Below, in pieces: positions 1 to 7,477 of a DNA stretch of 37,270 bases. Location of the stretch: the IMG/VR virus record IMGVR_UViG_3300046467_001557, positions 1-37,270 of that record. One strand, written 5' to 3'. Made by a program: the position numbers and the translations under genes. How positions within the stretch are numbered: the first letter of the stretch is position 1; each line of letters begins with the position of its first letter. This stretch comes from a virus. The notes under the pieces are model-generated. The model searched no databases. It was given only the letters and a program-made list of their open reading frames with translations, and was not told the origin of the DNA.

Positions 1-3000
1 TTTCAGCCGCAATTTTTTCCGCAGTAAGATCACTGCCTTGCAGCGCGGCCATCCTGGCCAATACTTGAGTCTCAGTTTTTCCCAGCTTTAGTTGGTTTTT
101 ACGTACCTCCATTAGCTCTTTTTCTTCTGATATGGTTCTCTCTGTACCCTTAGTCTCAAGCTCTTTTATTTTTTCCTGGTTTTTTTCTGCTGCATCTAAC
201 TTTTCTAGCGAACCGGTAACCTCTTGTGTTACTGCAGATAGTTCTTCCAGTCTTTTAGCGGCTCTTTCCGCGCCTGACGACATCAGGTCGGTTATAGTTT
301 CGTTGTTATCAGTGAAGATAGCCGTAGCCTTATTCAATAAGGTAAACCCCGTAAATACTTGCCCGACCATAGGCGCGAAACGAGTAAGAACCTTGGCGCC
401 CCCCGCCAAACCCTTACCAAATGACTTTAGCTTACCAAGGGCTCCCTTGCCTGCGCCTTCGGCCCTCCCCTCGGTAAACCCCTTTCCGGCGTCTTTCCAT
501 GTCGACTTAAACCCTCCCTCCTTCTTGCCAAGATCCTGGAACCCTATCCGCTTTTCGCTTTCTCCCGTCATCCTAAGGAGTTCGGTGACTGCTGTCTTTG
601 ATTGTATGAATGCTGCGCCTGTATCGCTAACGGCTTTCGTTACCCCGGCAATCACTTTTGCCATTCCACTGGCGCCCTCAGAAAACTCCTCCAAAAATCC
701 ATTTACCCCACTAATGGCCGACTGGAAAAAGAATAATTTTTCTATCCCGAACTCGGAAGCTTCCTTTCCCTTATTGGTTACGGTGATGTTTTTGTCAATA
801 GCATCGGTGCTTCTATTTAGCGCCTTGGCGTTCTCTAATATTGCCTTTCTTTCTAGAACTCGGGCAGACAATCCCTCTCCAAAAAGCTTCGGTCGTCCAT
901 CTGCAAAGTTCGGTATCAGCCCCAGTCCCGCCCCATGCGTCTTCGGGTCAATCCCCATAGATCTAGCCCTATTAATCCCTTGTCGTACCCCCAGTGGCTC
1001 GTCTCTCGTGTTCGTTACGGCTAGCCCCATTGGATTGCCGGGACCTCGAAGTTGGCCGCTTTGCTCCACTTTGATTTGTGACCTAGGTATACCAGCGCCA
1101 GCCTCCCTGGATATTGCCTCCTTTAAGGGGTTTTTACCACTAAGGGTTTGCGCCCCATTCTGAACGTTAAAATTAGGGATAAACCCCCCGCTTAGAAATG
1201 CATCTATTTCCCTCTTGTTTATCTCCGCGCCCATGGGCCCGAATATTTGACCGGAGCTCCAGGCGGTTCCAGAGCCGCCCTGCTTTCTGTACTGAGCGAG
1301 TACTTGTTCCACAATCTTGGGACTTATCCCTGATCCTTCGCCGAATTCATATTTGCTTTTATAGGCCTTGATTATTGCTTGCTTGAGTCTTTCTCCCTGG
1401 AATTCTTTATTGCTGGTTATTTTTGCGAAATTAGGTACTAAGCCTGAATGGGCGGCCATCCTGTGTTTTTTACGATGAGTTAAGGACATAAAGTCCGCGC
1501 CGGATTGGACGTCAGATATTTCGGAGAGGAGATCGTCCGCATATCCCTTGAATCTTGGGTTGCCCGATTCCGAAGATCGCATGGCCCACCATTTCATTCT
1601 TTCTTGGAGTTGCTTAATGTATTCGGCTCGATTGTGTTTCGACAATTCCTCAGGTTTGAAATTACCCATACCTAGAGTAAAAGATTTGGCGAAATTAGGA
1701 ATGAAGCCACCAGCTCTGCTCCTACTCGAGAAGCTCTCTCTTTCTTTCCTGCTCGCCGCCGCCCTTGGGTCTTCGTCCATAACCTCTTCCAGAGAAGGGC
1801 GAACTAGTTTCGGATCCTTTACAAATGGTTTATTGAGTCGAACTTCCGGAAACGAAAAATGGCTCCAGCCTCCAGGGTCATCCAGGCGAGCAATGAAATT
1901 ATTGTAATTATTTTCCCAATATTTAAAACCTTTTTTATTCTGGCTTTCCAAGGGGAGGTTGTGCCCAGTTTCGGGATTTATTTTTAGGTCCCCGGCGGCA
2001 TCGGTAATCGTCTCTCCGTTATGCACCGGAGTTCTACCAGAGACATTGGTTGAAAATATGGCTGTTCGGCCGCGAAACCCGGGAATGTCTTCGCGTGGGC
2101 TCCAATAGACGCCGCCCTTTCTGTTAATCAAGGTATCAACTAGCCCCCTGCTACTCAAGGGATCGGGCGAACCCTCTCTAACTCCTCCGCTTTCAATTAT
2201 TCCCCTAGCTCCTTCCATTGTGGTTCCGTGAAAAACATCAATAAAATTAGGAACTAATCCTCTTGCTTCCCCATAATACGGAGAATTCTTGGACCAAGCT
2301 TGGGTAATTTCAAATTCATCACGACTTAACCCTGCCCCTGACATTCCTATACTCCTTTCCCCCTCTCCGGCATTTGGACTAAACATGTCAAGTGGATTGG
2401 TGCTGTGTTTTTTAGGCTTAAACTTGTGCAGGTTTAAATATACATCTTTAAGTGTTCCGTTCTTCATTCCGTCCTTGAAGCTTTTCTTCACTCTGTCTAA
2501 TCCGAACCGGTCAATGTATTTCTCTATTTTTTCTTGGTCAAATATCCTCGAATTGGGAACCCTTGACTCGTGAATTTGCCCCATACGTTTAGGGTCGTAT
2601 TCATACCCCGGTTCCAATGCCCTTGCAAAATTTTGAGCAACGCCCTTGTCAACACTTTTGCTCACGAAGCCAGAAGGGAGGGTAGGATCTCCTCCCTCAA
2701 AGGTCATTCCCTTTATAGGCCTTTGATATAAATATGCTGCATGATGAACTTGACCCATAGGCACTTCTTCCTTTCCTCTTATTTGGCCTAAGGTAGCGGT
2801 CTCTATCCCTTGGTTATAGCTTGCGCTATATTTTCCCATGGCATGCTTCATTCCCAGAGCCTCAACTGCCTTTACGAACTCTTCCTTTGTTTGGGCCGCC
2901 ATCATTTCGTCAAATAAAAATTGTGGCGCGTTGGGCGTATCAGGAACGGCCTTTTGATGCCTAGGGCTATTCCCCCTGTAGAGCATAGTATCTCCGGCGA

Positions 3001-6000
3001 AATTAGGAATCATGCCTTCTGCCAAATATCCGGGCCGACGCGAATCCCAATCTATAAATCCGCCTGATTTGGGAGCCGACTGCTGTAACCCATAGTTAAA
3101 TGATTGCCCCGACATTATTTCCATATCATTCATTAAACGATCATCTGCTTGCGTGGGGGTCCCCATCCTTTCGTAGTGCCACTTACCGTCCATTTTTTGG
3201 AGCCTGAATCCATTTCCTTCCGCATGCTTGAGTAAGCCACCCTCTAGGTAACCATCCCTGATCATGGCCTTTCCGGACTTATTAAGTGAATTAAACATTC
3301 CAACTGGGTTGCTTGATGTTCGACTGAATAAATTATTGCTAGCTCCGGCAATGCGATTGCTATATATTTGATGGGCTAATTGATCGAGGCGTACGGCTTG
3401 ACCATCTTCCGTATGAAGTTCTCCTTTTTTACTGCTCACCTTAGCTATCTTGCTAGGCACATTGGCAGCTCCCATGAATAAGTCATTTTTTCTTGGCATC
3501 TTAGCTAGACCGAATTGAACTGCCGTCTTGCTTGCTCCAGCCAGCGATCCACCAAATCCTGCAGCGAAATTAGGAATAAGGCCTTTCGCCATATAACCTA
3601 GAAGATTGAGGTTTCCTAGATCGAACTTCCCTGGCGTTTTAAATGAGCTCCCTGTATCACTGTCCCACGAACCGTTGTTCCTATTTTTAAACTTGCTGGA
3701 GCCTACAATGTTGCGCAATAATTTCCCTACCAACTTTTTAGGCGTCAAGTCTTGATCCTTTGCCCCATATTTTGCTTCGGCGTTCTTCTCGGGAAAATCC
3801 AATGGAGCCTTTGAAGAGCTGCTCTGTGCGCCCCAGACTTTTTTAAGCTCCACCGCGTCCTCAAAGTCTTTCCACCCTGGATCTTTACCTGGATGCAATG
3901 TCTTTAGCTGGGCGAGGCTTAACGGCTGCCGTGCCCCTTTACTAATGGGGGAAAACGGGGTTATGGAAGCCTCAAACAGGGATTGATTGAAGTTATCTAA
4001 GGGCGATGGTTCCCCTTTTTTGGGAGGAGGTAGCTGAGCTAAGTTTACGGGAGGCGTTAATCCCGCATATGTGAGGCGATTTCCCGTGGGTATTGTCTTT
4101 GTGAGATCGGCCCCATATATGGCTTCTGGAATTTTTGCGCCCGCCTCAAGGTCCCAGAGGTTGGACCATGCCGCTACCCCCCCCGTAGATAGCTTTTGCC
4201 CCCTGGGAGATGGCGTCGGTGTTAGTTTCCCCGTCGCCGCCATGGTGGCAGCCGCCTTAAGCTGGGCGCCGAGCCGAAACTGGTGCCGCGTAGTCATCAT
4301 TCCATATATGGAGTTTCCATTGCTATCCTTCGCATTGTCGAACCACGTCCTCCACTGACCCATCTGTTTTCTTCGAAACGGTTTTTGCTTATAAGGTAGT
4401 AGATGCTCAACTAAAGGATCGGGCAAGTATTCGGGGCGCCCTAATCGAGCTGCTAGGTCGGCGTCTAGGTGGTTGGAGCCTTTGCCGTCCTTACCCACAT
4501 TGAGTTTCCCATAAACACTGGAGACGTCTGTAGACATTGCTAGATTATTCGAAAGATTACCTAAAAGCCTATTGAGAGTATTGTTCATTAGGTCCTTCTT
4601 CCCGCCTAGTAAGCCCATTAAGGAGCTCCACGTTGTGCTATTATACAGATCATACTTCTCCTCCCAGTTGGTCGCCCCTCCTAGATCCTGGAAAAACCCA
4701 TGAATATCTTCATTCAAGATCTTGGTTCCTGTACCCCTCTGCGCTGATCCGGACATGAAATTCGGCACAAACCCACCTGCGACCCCATACTTTAGCGCAG
4801 CCTCGTGTTGCTCCTCTAAGCTAGCATCTTTACCCAAAAGACCCTTTCCTTGAAGAAGTCTAGCTGACTTACCCAACTTCTCCATGCGGGCGCCCTTTAG
4901 CATTTCCGGAGTTGCTCCATATTGCCTTTCCGCAAACTGCATTAATTCGTCATCACTATAAAGCCGCATGCTCTTTAGTAATATGTTCGGCTGCTGCCAT
5001 TCTCCGGACTTAACCTCTACGGGGTCTAAACCCTCCCCAATCAAGTCCACTGGGAAAGTTTTGTCTCCGTGCGCACCGGGCCTTTTGCCGGTATTTATAT
5101 ATTTGGCGCCACCTTTATTAAGGGCCTTGGCGACGGCGTCCTCGGATGCATCTTCTCCTTTATTGCCTTTCCATGGGAGGTTAGTCAATTTGAAATCCCT
5201 TTCGAAAATCTTAGGGCCATTTTCTTGGTCAGCGATAAATCTTATTACGCTTTTAATTGCTTTAGTATGACTGCCGCCCTCTCCCTTTAATAGCTTGTCA
5301 GTTGCTGCGCTCACCGTTACGGGCTTTCCTGAGTTCACTAACTCCATCATAGCATTTCTAACCGCGTCACCTCCGGGCTTCACTTCTCGGGGATTGGCGT
5401 ATAAGTGCATTTTAGATTGGTTTAACCTAAGGGCGTCTCCACTTAGAGTGGCGAAATTGGGTATGTAACCAGCAGAGGCATAAGGATCAAAGCCATGTTT
5501 TTGGGAGAAAGCATCTTCGTATGCCGACCCCGCCCTACTTTTCCTTGGGGGCATTATGGCGGGCTGCTGCATACCAGGAAATTGTTTTACTGTTTCCGCT
5601 TTATTGTAGACCACTTTCCCAAGGCCTTTTATTGACATGGAATCTACTGCTCCCGCTGAATATCCTCCGCGCGAAGCTTCTCTTCTTTCTTTGCTGGCAG
5701 AGCTCGGCAAAACCCCATGGGCGGAGCTTACTCCATCTCCATCTAAATCCACCGGGCCGGTGCCGGCTTTTACTGTCAAGTCCGGCTGCACCCCTGCTCT
5801 CAATACGGGTATAGCTAGGCGTTTAGCCAACCTTTGCTGTTCCCTCATTGCATTGGTTTGAGCCTCTATCATTTTTAATACGAAAAGCTCTTGAGCTGCG
5901 TGATCTCCAGCTAAATTGTTAAGCCCATGTTGTAGGTCTGAATTCGTGGATAGGGCCTTTACTATCGATTCTTCGGTTTGCTTAATCCTGTCTTTCTGGC

Positions 6001-7405
6001 CAACTATCCCCAGGACGTCCTTCAAGGATGTTCTTGCGAATTTAGCTATGTTCACAAATAATTTAACGAAAACCATCCCAAAAGCTATAGCGGCCGGACC
6101 CGTTATTATATTCCCAATACCCCTTATTAGTCCTTTGGCGAAAGTACTTCCATGCTCTTCTCCTCCCCCGAGCATGTCCGTCAACCCTTCAATGCCGCCT
6201 TTAAGGAATTCTAGAAAAGAGCCGATCTCTGGCGCGACCATAAGCTCCCCCATTACTGCCGCAAGTTCTTGTAACGCTGAAACGCTTTGCGACGCCATCG
6301 CCGCTATGGTCTTATTTAATTGTTCGTTTTTAACGGAGGCATTTCCTGAGGCTGCCGCCGATATGTTTGTAGCCTTAGCCTGCAGGCTTTGTTCTTTAGC
6401 TAAATCCCTTAGTGCGGCCCTGAAAATGTTAGCCTGAAATATTCCAGCCCCAAATTGCACTACGTTCGACTGTTGAGCCTCGGTCAAATTATCAAAATTC
6501 TTCGCTATATTTAATAAAATCCTATCGGCCGATAGTACGGACCCACTCAGGTCCTTCACTAGCATATCCATTTTTTCCAGCTGTTTTAAACTTTCTGGCC
6601 TTTGTATCCTTGTGAAGATAGTCTTTAGACCATTACCTATGACTGCTCCACCGCGAGCAGTGGTTTGCTGCAGTGCCGCCACTAACCCTATCAAGCTGTC
6701 TATTTCTACACCGGCATCTATAGCTACCGCACCCGTTCTCTCTAGAGCTTTGATTAGGTCCTCTGCACTAACGGCGAACTTTACGTCTACAGCCGCCAAC
6801 TTGTCAATGATGTCGGTAGTAGTAAGCCCCGCTTCTCCAAAGGCATTCACTGCCGCCGTTAAGCCCGCAACTGCTTCCTCTGCCTTTAAGCCAGTCAACC
6901 GAGTTAGAACCAAGGCGTCGTTTGTTCTTTTTAAAACCTCGTTCATCTCTAGACCTTGACGAGAAAATTCAAGAGCTGCTGTAGCTGCTACATTAAAGGA
7001 TTGAGCCGTGTTTTTGGCTACGTCAAATAGATTTGACCCAAATGCCTCAAGGGACGAGTTTGAAGCATTTAGTACTACGTTTACATCGGCCAGTGTTTTT
7101 TCAAACTTTACGGTTTCCGAAACTAAATTTTTAAAAGCATTTGATATACCATTAAGAATCCCAACTGAAGCCCCAAAAGCGATAACCCGCGCATTTGATG
7201 CCTCGAGTGATTTACTGAACTCATTCGCCGACCCCGTTATTCTTCCCAATGGCTGCGTAAAACTTCTTTCGTTTATCTTGAAGTTAACGCCCTTGCCGCT
7301 CATGCCGCCCATGACCTTGTTTAGCTGGTCGCCCGCTTTTTGCATACTACGCTGGGCTTGCGTAGTATTTACTGATAGATCAACTTCTGCTCTTATTCCT
7401 GCCAT
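1..7405 (-). CDS. Tape measure protein with embedded effector-like modules (partial, runs off left edge)
   Basis: The frame is open from the ATG at 7405 to the window edge, at least 2468 codons, with no stop. Residues 1 to about 620 look like a TP901-type tape measure core: many long Ala/Ser/Leu-rich helices, including a stretch near residues 200-270 typical of these proteins, and hydrophobic segments near residues 430-460. From residue 646 to 2162 the motif G-[FLYM]-[IV]-P-N-F occurs nine times and separates dissimilar globular modules. Residues beyond about 2200 return to helical, coiled-coil-like sequence with further hydrophobic patches, as in a tape measure C-terminus. Tape measures set tail length and are expelled with DNA at infection. 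The gene follows the tail tube and adhesin genes in the same direction. An AAGGAATAAGG ribosome site precedes the ATG, and a TATAAAAA/GTGTAATATA element lies 20-37 nt upstream. The tape measure role is well supported; the cargo role of the inserted modules is inference. Confidence 0.9.
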   Translation of the reverse strand, partial: MAGIRAEVDLSVNTTQAQRSMQKAGDQLNKVMGGMSGKGVNFKINERSFTQPLGRITGSANEFSKSLEASNARVIAFGASVGILNGISNAFKNLVSETVKFEKTLADVNVVLNASNSSLEAFGSNLFDVAKNTAQSFNVAATAALEFSRQGLEMNEVLKRTNDALVLTRLTGLKAEEAVAGLTAAVNAFGEAGLTTTDIIDKLAAVDVKFAVSAEDLIKALERTGAVAIDAGVEIDSLIGLVAALQQTTARGGAVIGNGLKTIFTRIQRPESLKQLEKMDMLVKDLSGSVLSADRILLNIAKNFDNLTEAQQSNVVQFGAGIFQANIFRAALRDLAKEQSLQAKATNISAAASGNASVKNEQLNKTIAAMASQSVSALQELAAVMGELMVAPEIGSFLEFLKGGIEGLTDMLGGGEEHGSTFAKGLIRGIGNIITGPAAIAFGMVFVKLFVNIAKFARTSLKDVLGIVGQKDRIKQTEESIVKALSTNSDLQHGLNNLAGDHAAQELFVLKMIEAQTNAMREQQRLAKRLAIPVLRAGVQPDLTVKAGTGPVDLDGDGVSSAHGVLPSSASKERREASRGGYSAGAVDSMSIKGLGKVVYNKAETVKQFPGMQQPAIMPPRKSRAGSAYEDAFSQKHGFDPYASAGYIPNFATLSGDALRLNQSKMHLYANPREVKPGGDAVRNAMMELVNSGKPVTVSAATDKLLKGEGGSHTKAIKSVIRFIADQENGPKIFERDFKLTNLPWKGNKGEDASEDAVAKALNKGGAKYINTGKRPGAHGDKTFPVDLIGEGLDPVEVKSGEWQQPNILLKSMRLYSDDELMQFAERQYGATPEMLKGARMEKLGKSARLLQGKGLLGKDASLEEQHEAALKYGVAGGFVPNFMSGSAQRGTGTKILNEDIHGFFQDLGGATNWEEKYDLYNSTTWSSLMGLLGGKKDLMNNTLNRLLGNLSNNLAMSTDVSSVYGKLNVGKDGKGSNHLDADLAARLGRPEYLPDPLVEHLLPYKQKPFRRKQMGQWRTWFDNAKDSNGNSIYGMMTTRHQFRLGAQLKAAATMAATGKLTPTPSPRGQKLSTGGVAAWSNLWDLEAGAKIPEAIYGADLTKTIPTGNRLTYAGLTPPVNLAQLPPPKKGEPSPLDNFNQSLFEASITPFSPISKGARQPLSLAQLKTLHPGKDPGWKDFEDAVELKKVWGAQSSSSKAPLDFPEKNAEAKYGAKDQDLTPKKLVGKLLRNIVGSSKFKNRNNGSWDSDTGSSFKTPGKFDLGNLNLLGYMAKGLIPNFAAGFGGSLAGASKTAVQFGLAKMPRKNDLFMGAANVPSKIAKVSSKKGELHTEDGQAVRLDQLAHQIYSNRIAGASNNLFSRTSSNPVGMFNSLNKSGKAMIRDGYLEGGLLKHAEGNGFRLQKMDGKWHYERMGTPTQADDRLMNDMEIMSGQSFNYGLQQSAPKSGGFIDWDSRRPGYLAEGMIPNFAGDTMLYRGNSPRHQKAVPDTPNAPQFLFDEMMAAQTKEEFVKAVEALGMKHAMGKYSASYNQGIETATLGQIRGKEEVPMGQVHHAAYLYQRPIKGMTFEGGDPTLPSGFVSKSVDKGVAQNFARALEPGYEYDPKRMGQIHESRVPNSRIFDQEKIEKYIDRFGLDRVKKSFKDGMKNGTLKDVYLNLHKFKPKKHSTNPLDMFSPNAGEGERSIGMSGAGLSRDEFEITQAWSKNSPYYGEARGLVPNFIDVFHGTTMEGARGIIESGGVREGSPDPLSSRGLVDTLINRKGGVYWSPREDIPGFRGRTAIFSTNVSGRTPVHNGETITDAAGDLKINPETGHNLPLESQNKKGFKYWENNYNNFIARLDDPGGWSHFSFPEVRLNKPFVKDPKLVRPSLEEVMDEDPRAAASRKERESFSSRSRAGGFIPNFAKSFTLGMGNFKPEELSKHNRAEYIKQLQERMKWWAMRSSESGNPRFKGYADDLLSEISDVQSGADFMSLTHRKKHRMAAHSGLVPNFAKITSNKEFQGERLKQAIIKAYKSKYEFGEGSGISPKIVEQVLAQYRKQGGSGTAWSSGQIFGPMGAEINKREIDAFLSGGFIPNFNVQNGAQTLSGKNPLKEAISREAGAGIPRSQIKVEQSGQLRGPGNPMGLAVTNTRDEPLGVRQGINRARSMGIDPKTHGAGLGLIPNFADGRPKLFGEGLSARVLERKAILENAKALNRSTDAIDKNITVTNKGKEASEFGIEKLFFFQSAISGVNGFLEEFSEGASGMAKVIAGVTKAVSDTGAAFIQSKTAVTELLRMTGESEKRIGFQDLGKKEGGFKSTWKDAGKGFTEGRAEGAGKGALGKLKSFGKGLAGGAKVLTRFAPMVGQVFTGFTLLNKATAIFTDNNETITDLMSSGAERAAKRLEELSAVTQEVTGSLEKLDAAEKNQEKIKELETKGTERTISEEKELMEVRKNQLKLGKTETQVLARMAALQGSDLTAEKIAAE
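1709..2260 (-). other. Tape measure module 5: H-Y-E type ADP-ribosyltransferase-like domain
   Basis: This is residues 1716-1899. The PNF motif is followed at once by VFHGTT (H1726) and a helix ARGIIESGGV. Then comes GGVYWSPR (Y1767), and HFSFPEVRL places a glutamate at 1854. HGT plus a GVY/S-P segment and a late acidic residue is the pattern of PARP-like ADP-ribosyltransferases with an H-Y-[EDQ] triad. The spacing H to Y (41 residues) is plausible for the group. The adjacent module is of the other ADP-ribosyltransferase class, so the two are not a simple tandem duplication. Confidence 0.5.
2261..3016 (-). other. Tape measure module 4: R-S-E type ADP-ribosyltransferase-like domain
   Basis: This is residues 1464-1715. 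Directly after the PNF motif comes MLYRGNS, giving R1477. About 105 residues on is GFVSKSVDKGVAQNFA, giving S1582-K-S1584 in the position of the S-x-S motif. Near the end is RDEFEIT, giving E1697-F-E1699 like the ExE motif of arginine-specific ADP-ribosyltransferases. The order R, SxS, ExE and the QNFA helix after SxS match that class, which includes the injected Alt and early Mod proteins of phage T4. Motifs are seen; the enzymatic assignment is inferred. Confidence 0.6.
4775..5470 (-). other. Tape measure module 1: PD-(D/E)xK nuclease-like domain
   Basis: This is residues 646-877 of the tape measure, between the first and second PNF motifs. It contains E755 in a helix (EDASEDAVAKAL), D787 in FPVDLIGEG and E797-V-K799 in PVEVKSGEW. 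The spacing and surrounding hydrophobic strands fit the E...D...ExK core of restriction-endonuclease-like nucleases, which bind Mg2+ and cut DNA. A basic, helical tail follows the ExK strand. The residues are seen directly; the fold is inferred from the pattern. It could be an inactive structural relative, but all four core residues are present. Confidence 0.6.
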
Positions 7406-7424
7406 AATGCCTTATTCCTTAGGT

Positions 7425-7442
7425 TATATTACACTTTTTATA
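7425..7442 (-). promoter_or_regulatory. Putative late promoter of the tape measure gene
   Basis: On the minus strand TATAAAAA is followed directly by GTGTAATATA, then AAGGAATAAGG and the tape measure ATG at 7405. The element resembles the T4 late promoter core TATAAATA. It matches a similar block before 14424 (TATAAATA then AGTGTATATA). It is assigned by similarity between the two sites and to T4; no transcription start is known. Confidence 0.5.
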
Positions 7443-7477
7443 AGTGAATATTTTCTTTTATGTTACATTACATATTA

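Larger units (their letters stand above)
902..5470 (-). repeat. Nine copies of the G-[FLYM]-[IV]-P-N-F-[AMIN] protein motif in the tape measure gene
   Basis: Seven-codon motifs lie at 5450-5470 (GYIPNFA, residue 646), 4754-4774 (GFVPNFM, 878), 3563-3583 (GLIPNFA, 1275), 2996-3016 (GMIPNFA, 1464), 2240-2260 (GLVPNFI, 1716), 1688-1708 (GFIPNFA, 1900), 1424-1444 (GLVPNFA, 1988), 1166-1186 (GFIPNFN, 2074) and 902-922 (GLIPNFA, 2162). All are in the tape measure frame. P-N-F is invariant. Codons differ synonymously among copies, for example CCG AAC TTT against CCT AAT TTC, so protein sequence is conserved. Even so, five copies share the plus-strand core AAATTAGG followed by A or T. The residue before the motif is usually small or charged (A, S, K, E, R, G). 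Spacing is 232, 397, 189, 252, 184, 88, 86 and 88 residues. Confidence 0.97.
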
